A DNA stretch of 60,809 bases from Desulforudis sp. GTDB taxonomy: Bacteria; Bacillota; Desulfotomaculia; Desulfotomaculales; Desulforudaceae. The DNA lies in contig QZIR01000004.1 of the NCBI GenBank assembly GCA_003604975.1, positions 1 through 60,809 of the forward strand, given 5' to 3'. A model generated the notes under the pieces. That model was not told the origin of the DNA. It saw nothing but the letters and a program-made list of their open reading frames with translations, and made no database searches. A program made the translations under genes and the position numbers. Shown one piece after another: positions 33,014-41,834 of the stretch; position 1 is the first letter of the stretch; each line of letters begins with the position of its first letter.

Positions 33014-34543
33014 ATGGATATATCCAAAATGCTTTCCGGTATTCAACCAGATCCTCTTTCCCGGCAGCCGATATACCTGCAAATCGCCGGCATCATCGGG
33101 GACAAGATTATAAACCTGGTTTTTCCAACCGGAACCAAGCTGCCGCCGGAGCGGGAGCTGGCCGCGCTTTTCGGGGTCAGCCGTACCACGGCCATCAATG
33201 CTTACCGCCACCTGGAACAGCAAGGGATGGTGGTCACCAGGGTGGGCAGCGGCACTTACGTGGCCGAGCTGGCCGACGGGCGGGAAGACGAAGGCCCGGC
33301 TGTCCCCTGGGTACAGCTTATGACCCCGTTCCCCCAGATGCCCCTGTCCACGGTGCTTAGGGAAATCCTAAACATCAGCGTCTCCGACGGCAGCATCTCC
33401 TTGGCGGCGGGCATGCCGGATCCTGCGCTGTACCCGGCTGATATTTTGCACCAGATTGTTGCCCGAAGCGATAAAGGCATCAACCCAGCCGACCTGGGCC
33501 ACATCGCCACTGAAGGCTACGGCCCCCTGCGCCGCCTGGTGGCCGAAATGCTGGCTGACCGGGGCATCAGTACGGGTACGGATAAAGTGATGATTACCGC
33601 CGGGTCCCAGCAGGGGCTGTACCTGATCAGCAAGGCCTTGCTGGAGCCGGGGGACTACGTGGTGGTTGAGTCACCCACCTTTATCGGCGCCCACCAGGTG
33701 TTTAGGGCCTCCGGCGCCAGGATCCTCAGCCTGCCGCTGGGGGGGCCGTTTCCCTTCGCCCTGCTGGAGGATTACCTGGTTCGCTACCGCCCCAAGCTGA
33801 TGTACCTGATTCCCACTTACCACAACCCAACGGGGCGGGTTATGCCGGAGGCCGAACGGCGCGAACTGCTAAGGCTGGCCGCCCGGCACCGGCTGGTGGT
33901 GCTGGAGGACGACCCCTACAGCGATCTGTGCTACGGGGAAAAGCCCCCCGCTTCCCTCAAGGCTATGGATACTTACGGAGGTGTGGTTTACCTGAGCACC
34001 TTTTCCAAGATTCTTTTTCCCGGGCTGCGCACCGGATACGTGGCCGCCCACCCGGCACTTTTAAACCGGATGGCCATGGAAAAGCAGTTCATTGACCTGC
34101 ACACGAACAACCTGGCCCAGTGGCTGCTGTGTCGGCTGCTGGAAAGCGGCGCCCTGCCGGTACATCTAGAGCTGGTGTCCAGGGAATACAAGAAGCGGCG
34201 GGACGCGCTGGCCAAAGCGCTCCGCCGCCAGTGTGGTGATGACCTGTCCTTTGAAACGCCCCAAGGGGGGTTTTATCTGTGGTGCCGCCTTAACCGCCTG
34301 GTTTCATCAAGCCGGCTGCTGCACGAGGCTACCAGGGAGGGGCTGTCGTTTGTACCGGGCGAGGCGTTTTACGCTTACCCCCCTGAAGGCGAAAGGGAAA
34401 TACGCCTCTGCTTCGCCACCCACACCGAAGACCAGTTGCAGGAAGCCACCCGCCGGCTGGCCCGGGCACTGGCCGGGGTCAGGAAGGCGGGTAAAGAAAA
34501 AGAGGTTCCGGCAGCAAACCAAACGGTTAAACCGATTATTTAG
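33014..34543 (+). CDS. MocR-type PLP-dependent transcriptional regulator
   Basis: A 509-residue fusion of an N-terminal GntR winged helix (about 12-85; KLPPERELAALFGVSRTTAINAYRHLEQQGMV) and a class I aminotransferase domain (about 115-480). The PLP site shows as VIEDDPYSD-like VLEDDPYSDLCYG and the Schiff-base lysine in STFSKILFPGLRTGY. MocR/PdxR/GabR proteins sense PLP or an amino acid through this domain. The start at 33014 lies 11 bases after GGAGGG; an earlier in-frame GTG at 32981 overlaps the palindrome. Being divergent from azlCD it probably controls that exporter. About 20 C-terminal residues (KAGKEKEVPAANQTV) are an unrelated tail. Confidence 0.9.
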   Translation: MDISKMLSGIQPDPLSRQPIYLQIAGIIGDKIINLVFPTGTKLPPERELAALFGVSRTTAINAYRHLEQQGMVVTRVGSGTYVAELADGREDEGPAVPWVQLMTPFPQMPLSTVLREILNISVSDGSISLAAGMPDPALYPADILHQIVARSDKGINPADLGHIATEGYGPLRRLVAEMLADRGISTGTDKVMITAGSQQGLYLISKALLEPGDYVVVESPTFIGAHQVFRASGARILSLPLGGPFPFALLEDYLVRYRPKLMYLIPTYHNPTGRVMPEAERRELLRLAARHRLVVLEDDPYSDLCYGEKPPASLKAMDTYGGVVYLSTFSKILFPGLRTGYVAAHPALLNRMAMEKQFIDLHTNNLAQWLLCRLLESGALPVHLELVSREYKKRRDALAKALRRQCGDDLSFETPQGGFYLWCRLNRLVSSSRLLHEATREGLSFVPGEAFYAYPPEGEREIRLCFATHTEDQLQEATRRLARALAGVRKAGKEKEVPAANQTVKPII

Positions 34544-34599
34544 AGCAGGATAATTTCTCAAGCCTTTCCCTTGCCTCAGGGGCGAATTTAAATATCTCT

Positions 34600-35003
34600 T
34601 CCAGTTTGCCGCAACTGGAAGAAGTTCTTGGTAAATCTGTCGTCATCATCCCGCAGGGTACGAGCGAACTCGATCGGGCAAATACGATAATCACCTGGCC
34701 CCTTGCGATCTTAATGCGTGCATTGCGGCACTGATTCCTCTTATTGAGGCGGAGGCTATCCAATTTGACAAGTGCGTTATAACGGATCTTGGAAACATCC
34801 CTCACATTGTGATTGATGAAAAGATCCGCCAGTTGATCTTAAATCTGACGGGTAACGGCTTGCAGGTGATGTCTGACGGTGGAACCCTGGTGATAGGAAC
34901 GTATCGGAGCAGTGAAGAGGTTGTGTTGTTTGTCAAAGATGAAGGACAGGCCTGGGACTGGCTGTCTGTTACCGCGTTGCCCAACGGCATGACGCACGGA
35001 TAA
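34600..35003 (+). pseudogene. Truncated histidine kinase (HATPase part)
   Basis: Fragments of one kinase are visible on the plus strand: LPQLEEVLG...IIPQG, then ELDRANTIIT (the segment after the HisKA helix), a short frame change, DLNACIAALIPLIEAEAIQ, and IDEKIRQLILNLTGNGLQVMS with GGTLVIGTY and VVLFVKDEGQA. These match the PAS-kinase family of sporulating Firmicutes, but the N-box Asn is followed by altered residues, the G2 box is missing and a stop comes early at 35003. The N-terminal part is absent. It lies just outside the left inverted repeat of the defence unit, so insertion may have broken it. Confidence 0.7.
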
Positions 35004-35018
35004 CGGTCGACACCGGGC

Positions 35019-35040
35019 ATGTAAAATATTTTGTGTAAAT
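35019..35040 (+). repeat. Left IS256-type terminal inverted repeat
   Basis: The 22-nt sequence ATGTAAAATATTTTGTGTAAAT. The reverse complement of 54112-54133 is identical except for one base. Many IS256-family ends have this TGTAAA...TGTGTAAA form, with the outer end on the left here. It lies 12 bases from the stop of jetD. No IS256 transposase is in the window, and no target duplication is evident next to the two ends. Confidence 0.7.
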
Positions 35041-35052
35041 GGTGACGTCGTC

Positions 35053-36336
35053 CTATCCCAGTACATCCTTGATATCATCCACCAGGTCCTTGACGAGATA
35101 CTCTTGATAACCCGCCTTCCGCACTGATCGCATTATGTCCCGTACGGGTACCAGGAGCGGATGGTCGATTGTGTTGACTCTCTTCAACCGGGACTCGGAG
35201 AGAGTAACCTCGGACATACAGTGCCCGTAATCATCTACCGTATAGCGCCAGGGAACAGCTTGATTGGGATAGCGCTGTAGAAGCCGGACAGCCATCTGCA
35301 GTCCTTCCGGGTCGAAATCACCTGAGTAGTAGATGATCGTATTGTTGGCAACAAGCTTATCTAGAAGCATCAGACAGGCCAATTTAAACTGCCCGTGCGT
35401 ACATACAACCGGCGGGAGGTATGTCCCGCTGAAGCCATCCATGATTTCTGAAAAGACACCGGAGTTTTCGACAACAAACACCACCCTTGGCTGATCCGGG
35501 TGATCGAAGGATGCAGCCGGGACAACTGCACGTATTCTGGCGATCTCCCTCAGGGGAACGTTTAGCACTGCACCATCGTCCCAGGACGCACGCCATAATG
35601 CAACCGGTTCGTTGCCTTCTCTAAGCGCCAAGAGGCCCGCGCAGGTGACGAAGTTCAGTAAATCATCCCGGATGATCCCAAAGTAGCCGAACAGCTCTGT
35701 TACTTCTTCTGCGGACAGCCGGCTGCTGATGGAATACCCTTGGTCCTGTTGGCTCCGGACTAGTTGAAGAGCCGCGATCAGGTAGCGGCCCTGGTCGGTA
35801 TCCAGGTCGAACCCATGCGGATCATGGACCGTCTGACTGGCGAAGACCGGTAGTCTCTCATATGCCGCGTGCTTTCCTGGCTCGCCCATCCGTGTTAGCC
35901 GGCTGAGTGCGGCCAGCACGTTTTCCAGTTGTCCGGACAAGACATCCGGGTGCTTTTCGAAAGCCAGATGAATTCCCCGGGTACCTGGGCCTGATCTCTC
36001 GATGTGCTCGAGCCATAACCGCCCATACGTACTGTCATGCTTACCGGCCAGATCCCGGAAAAACGAGACTTTCCGGCTCCTGTGACCTTCTTGCTCTTCC
36101 ACCCGTGTCAGGACATCGTGCCCCACATATCCATCCAGTAATTCCTTAAACCCTATCCCTGAGTATTTTGTTTTGCCCAAGGCATCGGTGAAGGTTTCCA
36201 AGGATACAGTAGCCGACATCCGCCCCGTGTAGTCCCGGCCCAGGAACAGGGAGAGTGCCTCCCGCTCCTGATTAGTCGGATTCTTAAGGGTGACGCTCCC
36301 ACCGACTCTCCCCAGTCCCTGATATTTCTTCATCAT
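35053..36336 (-). CDS. jetD: Wadjet type II subunit JetD (TIGR02679-type nuclease)
   Basis: The nuclease subunit of Wadjet, which cuts circular plasmids extruded by JetABC. The body of 427 residues fits the TIGR02679 family, with a toprim-like core: VVENSG (Glu near 289) and YYSGDFDPEGL (Asp pair near 340). The stated ATG is the first conventional start, but the family-like N-terminal segment RDAVRYFRDNRGFHRLFNL lies upstream in the same frame, up to CTG at 36438, three bases after the jetC stop. No ATG, GTG or TTG exists there, so a rare start codon or coupled re-initiation is likely. It is the last gene of the jetABCD operon. Confidence 0.88.
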   Translation of the reverse strand: MMKKYQGLGRVGGSVTLKNPTNQEREALSLFLGRDYTGRMSATVSLETFTDALGKTKYSGIGFKELLDGYVGHDVLTRVEEQEGHRSRKVSFFRDLAGKHDSTYGRLWLEHIERSGPGTRGIHLAFEKHPDVLSGQLENVLAALSRLTRMGEPGKHAAYERLPVFASQTVHDPHGFDLDTDQGRYLIAALQLVRSQQDQGYSISSRLSAEEVTELFGYFGIIRDDLLNFVTCAGLLALREGNEPVALWRASWDDGAVLNVPLREIARIRAVVPAASFDHPDQPRVVFVVENSGVFSEIMDGFSGTYLPPVVCTHGQFKLACLMLLDKLVANNTIIYYSGDFDPEGLQMAVRLLQRYPNQAVPWRYTVDDYGHCMSEVTLSESRLKRVNTIDHPLLVPVRDIMRSVRKAGYQEYLVKDLVDDIKDVLG

Positions 36337-36440
36337 AAGGTTGAAAAGCCGGTGGAACCCTCGGTTGTCCCGGAAGTAGCGTACAGCATCCCTAAGCAGG
36401 GCGCGACGCTGGGCCTCTTGATCAGATTGGGACTGCAGGG

Positions 36441-39400
36441 CTACGGTGTCCCGGTACGGGCTTCTCCCACTACGAATTGATGGTCGCCCCCCTCCTTACT
36501 TAGTAGATGCCTGATCTTCCCGTCCCAACGATAGTGAATCACGGTAACGTAGGGCTCATTCTGGGGCCGGACCAACTCAGAGATGGAGAGAGCGGACACA
36601 GTATCGTAATCGCCCCACAAGACCTGGGAGTTAATAATATAGTTGAAGCCCAGGTTTTCCATCAGATCAAACATATCCCGAATGTTGTGCTCATCAACCC
36701 CGGCAAAAGCCTCGTCTAGGGAAATGATGTATGGGGCGTCATCCCGGGCGTCCAGGTAGCGGGAATAGGCCGCTGAAAAGAGGGGGATGTACATCGCCAT
36801 CGCCTTTTCTCCGCCGCTGAACTTGTAGAACGCGTTGTTGGTCAGCTCCTTGCGCTGGTCCCCGGTCCGCCGGTAGTATAGGGTAAAGGCAAACCATTTC
36901 CGGTAGTCCAGGATCTCCTTGATGATCTGGTGAAAAGTCTCTCCATAGCCTTTGTCCTCAAGCGCCTCCCTGGCCCTGCCCACTCTGGACCGGAAGTGCT
37001 GGGTAACCCGCTGGACATCCTCTTCCTTATATAGCCGGGGATCACGCTGCAGCAGCTCGACCATGTCCTGCGTGTCCATCTCATATTCGTGCTCCGCTGT
37101 CCGCGGCCTCCAGCGAATTGAAAAGGTCAGCCCGCTGGAGGTGTTCCTCTCTTCCATCAGCCGGTTGATCTTCGCCACCCACCGTTCGGCACGGTTGATC
37201 CGGCCACGGATGATGCGACCGACACTGTGCATGATCACCTCTTCGTATAGCTCCCGGTCCCTTTCGGTGAGGATCGTCCTTTGGGTGTCAATGTCCTTTT
37301 CCATCCGGTTCAGCACATAATACGGGCTGACCCGTTTGCCATCGTATTCCATCAGTAGTTGAACCCTGCGCGCCTTTTGCCTTAGCTGATCGAGATGAAT
37401 GGTCAGTTCCTCGTCCTCTTCGTCCACCGTCTTGTCATCCATGGCCAGTACCGTCTCCTGCACCAGCCGGTACTCGATAAGCACCGCCTGTTCCCTGAAG
37501 AAAGCCTCGCTCAGCCGGGCGGTTACTTTATCCCGGTCAAGCTCCCCGGAAGTCGCGCCGTATTGCTGTACAACAGATTGGGCGATCCTGGAAACATCGT
37601 TATCCGCCGGGTCAGAGCCGATCTCCACCGAAACGGTCAGTTCCAGCTTGAGTTCGTCCAGGAAGGTCCTCTTCCAGAGCCCGTGCAGGAAACGCGCTGC
37701 TTCCTGTTTCCTACGCGTAACCCCAATCTCCTTCCTGGTGTCTTCGATCTTATGCCGGGTATCCCCGATCTTTGTGTTCAACTCCTCGATCGTCCCCGGT
37801 AGCTCTGCGAGGCGTTTCAGGACCTCTTCAATCCGCGCCCGTATTTCGTCAGCGCCCAGTTCTTTCAGCCGTCGAATAATCTGAGCCCGGCGTTGGCTGT
37901 TCGTCTCGAGTTCCCCGTTCAGAGCGGCAAGCTCCTTCTCCAAAACGCCGGCATCCCTGACCACCTCATCGAGGCTCCAGCGGCAATGAACGATACGGCT
38001 CCGGCAGTTGGTAAAATCCTTATGGGCCAATTCCAGCTTGTGCAGGTAATCGCGGTATCCGCGCATGTGCCTGAGCGCTGTGTCATAGGCCTCCTCGGTA
38101 CCCGGCAGCGTAAGACCCTCGGTCAGGGTACGCAGCCTGGCCCGCACCTCCTGGAGCCGCTCCATAGCCTTCCTGAGCAACTCGTCCTTCTTCTGGACCT
38201 CTTCGCCCCGTATTTTGACCTGCTGGCGAGACTCTTCCCGCATTCCATACGCTGCGCTGACATCGGCATCGCCTGGAAGCTCTGCATACTCTTTACGGAG
38301 CTGACCAAGACAACCCTGCAGTTGCTGCTCCGTCTGTTCCAGGGCGGCACGCTCGCTCTCGAGGACTTCAAGTTCGGCCGCCAACCGGTTGATCACCTCC
38401 TGCCGATACCGACGCCGTGCCTCCTTGCCGATATAGATCGACCGGTCCTGGCGGGGAGCATGTCCCTTGAGCAAAGCCAACCGGTAGCTCCCGTCCTCGT
38501 GTAGGAAGGCCTGGTCCCCCCCGGTATCGTCAATCAACACGCTGCGCAGCACATTGTCAATATCCTGCGTTGTGATGGCAGAGCCTACTGCGGGCGTAGG
38601 GATCAGGAAGTCGGCCAGCGTGTGGGCAAAAAGCTGTGGGGCGGGCCTGATCACCCGGTCGTGCCGGTCCACCCGGTCCAGGAAACGCTCCGGGACAATC
38701 AAGGCGTCAAGAAGCCCCATCTGGGTAATCGCCGCCTCAATGCGTTCCCTCTCCTCCTCGGTTACCCGTTCGTGGAACTCAACGGCGGCAAAGAAAGGCA
38801 GATAAGGAATCCCGGCCGCGTCAAGCCCGGCCCGCGCTGCCTCCGTATCCGGGTGGCGTTCCGGTTCCGGGTCCTTCTTCCTCTTCCACCCGTTCAGTTC
38901 TTTGTTCTTCTCCAGGATCGCCTGCTTCTTGACCTTGATCTGTTGCCTCTGGTCCGCCAGCTCTCCCCGCAGCCGTTCGGAATGGCGGACATAGGCCTCC
39001 GCCACCGCCTCCCGCACGTCTTCGAAGCGGTACGGTTCAAACATCTGCAAGGCCCGCTCGGATGTCCGCTGGATTTCATCTTCTGACAACAGCATTTCTC
39101 GGTTCTGCTTAACCCAAAAGTGGAAGACACTCAGGAAACGACCCCTTTCCTCGTCGAAGAACGCATCGGCCTTGGACGCTTCGTGTTCGGCCTGATCCAG
39201 CTGACGCTGCGCCTCGCCCCGGTCGCGGTCGGCCTCTTCGAACTTCTCCCTGGCCCGGCTCTGTTCACGAAGCACCTTCAGGATGCCGTCCAGCCTGGCC
39301 AGGTAGTCTTCGGCCTCTTTCTTCCAAAGGATAAAGGTGAACTCTTCCTTGTGTTTCCGACGGAACTCTTCTGCCGCGATATGGTGACCGGTAAACAGGG

Positions 39401-40628
39401 CTTCACCCGCTTCAGTGGCCAGGTTGTCCAGTAGGCCCTTCATTGCTGTCTCCGCTTTGGTGGTCTTGGCTTCTTCCCCTTCGATTTCGCGGCGCAGTCT
39501 GAGTTCGCTCTGTCGTTTCTGCTCCAGTCCGTTGGTCTTCTTACGAATGTTCTCCTGAAGGGTGGCGATATTCCTTTCGATCCCCACCTTGTCGGCCTCG
39601 GCCTTAAAGACATCATGCTCCTTCAAGGCTGCCTCTTCACCCTTAAGGACCACCTCTTCACGTTTAAGCTGCTCCCATTCGGCTGTAAGCCGGGCATGAT
39701 CCTCGCGGTCCTGTTCAAGGGAATTCAACAGTTTCCTCTCCCTGATGTCCAGGTCGTCACCCTTCTTCTGTGCCCGTAGGTACCCATCAGCCTTCTCGGC
39801 CAGGACAAACCGGTTGTACACATCATATTGCCGGCACAGATTTTTCAGCGAGCGCTGGTCCCGCAGCAGCTGGTCCAGCTGCTGTTTAGTCTGGTCCATG
39901 TTCTCAATGGTCTCTGAGAGTGGACGCAGTTCATCGTCCGAAAGGCCCGGCAGGGAATCGTTAAGGATCTCGTAAATAATTGTGGGTTTGAAATCCTTGG
40001 AGAGCTTGGGGCTCCTCAGTTGGATCAGGAGCTTGATCAGGTCCTCAAAGGCATCCAGGGACTCAAAGCCAAAAATATGCTTATTAACAAGCTCGACGTA
40101 CTCCTTCTGCGTCCGTACCACCCTGCCGCCCTGTCCCAGCCTGTTTTCCAAATCCCGTCTGACCAGGGGGATCTTCTGTTCCTTCCCGTCTTCCAGGCTG
40201 TACTCGGTCTTGTACAACACCAGGTCACGGCCGATGCGCCTGTTATCCAGGATGATAAAACCCCAGAACTGCAGGTTGCTGTCGCGCTTAGCGCGTAGAC
40301 CGATACCGGTGGTCAGGTACTGATCCATTCCCTGCCGCTGATACTCCAGATAGAGGTAGCCGGTACGCTCGTCACGGTCGACCACTCCTTTCTCACCAAG
40401 GAGATAGTCCTCCATTCTCCGTGCCCGGGAACCGAATGGGTCTAAGCGGTCCGGGCTTTTTCTGCCGTCCAGCAGCACCGGGATAAGGCTCTGCATCGTG
40501 ACCGACTTACCCGATCCGTTGCTTCCACGGAGCAGTAGCTTGCCGCCCGCAAAGTCCAGTTCTTCGTCGTCGTAATACCAGAAGTTGAAAATGCCGGCCC
40601 GATGCAGTTGCCACTTATTCCTTCGCAC
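36441..40628 (-). CDS. jetC: Wadjet type II subunit JetC (SMC-like ATPase, TIGR02680-type)
   Basis: A 1395-residue SMC/MukB-like protein that extrudes DNA loops. Walker A GSNGSGKS is at residues 35-42; long coiled coils span about 250-530 and 770-1010 with a hinge-like segment between (VSAAYGMREE...); the ABC signature FSGGEKAMAMY and Walker B IISLDEAFAGVDE are near the C-terminus. The start is GTG at 40628, overlapping the last 14 bases of jetB, with GGGAGGGGGAAA ahead; an upstream ATG gives a charged stretch unlike the family. In the type II Wadjet set it works with JetA (kleisin-like), JetB (KITE-like) and JetD. Confidence 0.93.
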   Translation of the reverse strand: MRRNKWQLHRAGIFNFWYYDDEELDFAGGKLLLRGSNGSGKSVTMQSLIPVLLDGRKSPDRLDPFGSRARRMEDYLLGEKGVVDRDERTGYLYLEYQRQGMDQYLTTGIGLRAKRDSNLQFWGFIILDNRRIGRDLVLYKTEYSLEDGKEQKIPLVRRDLENRLGQGGRVVRTQKEYVELVNKHIFGFESLDAFEDLIKLLIQLRSPKLSKDFKPTIIYEILNDSLPGLSDDELRPLSETIENMDQTKQQLDQLLRDQRSLKNLCRQYDVYNRFVLAEKADGYLRAQKKGDDLDIRERKLLNSLEQDREDHARLTAEWEQLKREEVVLKGEEAALKEHDVFKAEADKVGIERNIATLQENIRKKTNGLEQKRQSELRLRREIEGEEAKTTKAETAMKGLLDNLATEAGEALFTGHHIAAEEFRRKHKEEFTFILWKKEAEDYLARLDGILKVLREQSRAREKFEEADRDRGEAQRQLDQAEHEASKADAFFDEERGRFLSVFHFWVKQNREMLLSEDEIQRTSERALQMFEPYRFEDVREAVAEAYVRHSERLRGELADQRQQIKVKKQAILEKNKELNGWKRKKDPEPERHPDTEAARAGLDAAGIPYLPFFAAVEFHERVTEEERERIEAAITQMGLLDALIVPERFLDRVDRHDRVIRPAPQLFAHTLADFLIPTPAVGSAITTQDIDNVLRSVLIDDTGGDQAFLHEDGSYRLALLKGHAPRQDRSIYIGKEARRRYRQEVINRLAAELEVLESERAALEQTEQQLQGCLGQLRKEYAELPGDADVSAAYGMREESRQQVKIRGEEVQKKDELLRKAMERLQEVRARLRTLTEGLTLPGTEEAYDTALRHMRGYRDYLHKLELAHKDFTNCRSRIVHCRWSLDEVVRDAGVLEKELAALNGELETNSQRRAQIIRRLKELGADEIRARIEEVLKRLAELPGTIEELNTKIGDTRHKIEDTRKEIGVTRRKQEAARFLHGLWKRTFLDELKLELTVSVEIGSDPADNDVSRIAQSVVQQYGATSGELDRDKVTARLSEAFFREQAVLIEYRLVQETVLAMDDKTVDEEDEELTIHLDQLRQKARRVQLLMEYDGKRVSPYYVLNRMEKDIDTQRTILTERDRELYEEVIMHSVGRIIRGRINRAERWVAKINRLMEERNTSSGLTFSIRWRPRTAEHEYEMDTQDMVELLQRDPRLYKEEDVQRVTQHFRSRVGRAREALEDKGYGETFHQIIKEILDYRKWFAFTLYYRRTGDQRKELTNNAFYKFSGGEKAMAMYIPLFSAAYSRYLDARDDAPYIISLDEAFAGVDEHNIRDMFDLMENLGFNYIINSQVLWGDYDTVSALSISELVRPQNEPYVTVIHYRWDGKIRHLLSKEGGDHQFVVGEARTGTP

Positions 40629-41826
40629 TGATTTCCCCCTCCCGCACCGTACTTGGGTCAAAATCAGATGGATAACGGCCGGTAGTCCGGGCCAGCAGGG
40701 GCCTTAAGTGCACGGCCGCTGTCTCCGGGTCACGCTCCGCCATCTTCCACTCCACCAAAAACGCCAGCAGTTCCTTCGCCGTTTGGGAAATACCGGCCTC
40801 ACGGTACTGCTTGCTCCATCCCGCCCCGTATCGCTCCTTGCAAATCCGCACCCACTTCTGGAAGTCCGGGATGGTCAGGCCAAGAATGCCGTCGAACTGT
40901 AAGGGGATGTCGTCCTCCGCCCGCCGCTCACGCGCAACAGCCGCAAACTGGATGGCGATGTCGGAAATGGCCTTGTTGTCGGGGAAGAGGGTGAAGCGGA
41001 CCCGCTGCTCGGGAAGGGTCAACAGGGCCGCATTCCTGTACAGTTCGAAGCAAAAGCCGGTGTGCTTCTCGATGTCCTCACGGACCCGGTGCCTGTAGTT
41101 GCGCAGGTACAGGAAATCGGCCTCCACGGTGTCCCTACTGTACATGACCGGCGAGAGCAGCAACCGGCGGTACACCCTGTGCCGCCGCTTCAAGGCCTCA
41201 TCCACCCCTTCCGGCCAATCCGCCGCCAGGATCTCCTCTTTGGTGGCGAACTGGAAGAGGTCTTTCGGGTAGGAGCGCATAAAGTAGCGGGCGACCACGG
41301 GCACTTCGTACAGTACCTCGTTGTCTTCGGCGTAGTTGAACCCCTCGATCGTACCGTCTACGACCTTGAGAATCCCTAGATCAGCGGATGTGCGTAGGAC
41401 GCGGACCAGTGACTTGCGGTGTTCGTAGTGCGTCCAGTCCAGGGCGTCATCCCCGGGGTAGACCGCCCGGAGTTCTTCGCACAGGTCGGACAGCAGGAAC
41501 TGCTCGTCCACGGCCTTACTCTCCAGGTAGGCCAGCAGGCAGCAGAAAACGGCATAGTCGCGGGGATGATGGAAGGTCTGGATTCCCATCCAGGACTCGG
41601 GCTCGGCCGGGATTTTCTCCAGTTTGGCAAAATAGCGGTGGAGGATGAGACGGAATCCCGCCTTGTCCAGGAAATAGCTGCGCAGGACCTGCTCCCGTTC
41701 CCGAACAGACTGGTACTTTTCCGGTTCCTCATCACGCCGGATCCAGAACTGCTCCAGGAGATGCTCGGCGGCTTCCCGGGCGGCGTTGTCAAACTCGGAT
41801 TTGGACTGCTCCCGCTCTCTTCCCAA
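40615..41826 (-). CDS. jetB: Wadjet type II subunit JetB (TIGR02678-type)
   Basis: A 403-residue protein of the TIGR02678 family, the winged-helix (KITE-like) subunit that bridges the JetC heads and JetA. Typical segments are FWIRRDEEPEKYQSVREREQVLRSYFLDKAGFRL, TFHHPRDYAVFCCLLAYLESKAVDEQFLLSDLCEELR and VLRTSADLGILKVVDGT. The start is TTG at 41826 with AGGTGA just before it, eight bases after jetA. It overlaps jetC at the other end. It stands in the usual jetA-jetB-jetC-jetD order. Confidence 0.92.
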   Translation of the reverse strand: MGREREQSKSEFDNAAREAAEHLLEQFWIRRDEEPEKYQSVREREQVLRSYFLDKAGFRLILHRYFAKLEKIPAEPESWMGIQTFHHPRDYAVFCCLLAYLESKAVDEQFLLSDLCEELRAVYPGDDALDWTHYEHRKSLVRVLRTSADLGILKVVDGTIEGFNYAEDNEVLYEVPVVARYFMRSYPKDLFQFATKEEILAADWPEGVDEALKRRHRVYRRLLLSPVMYSRDTVEADFLYLRNYRHRVREDIEKHTGFCFELYRNAALLTLPEQRVRFTLFPDNKAISDIAIQFAAVARERRAEDDIPLQFDGILGLTIPDFQKWVRICKERYGAGWSKQYREAGISQTAKELLAFLVEWKMAERDPETAAVHLRPLLARTTGRYPSDFDPSTVREGEISAKE

Positions 41827-41834
41827 GGTTTCAC

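Noticed and set aside
34990-35060. Target-site duplication flanking the IS256-type ends
   Set aside because: The bases left of 35019 (caccgggc) and right of 54133 (atccgttc) do not match, so insertion as one unit is not proven by a duplication.
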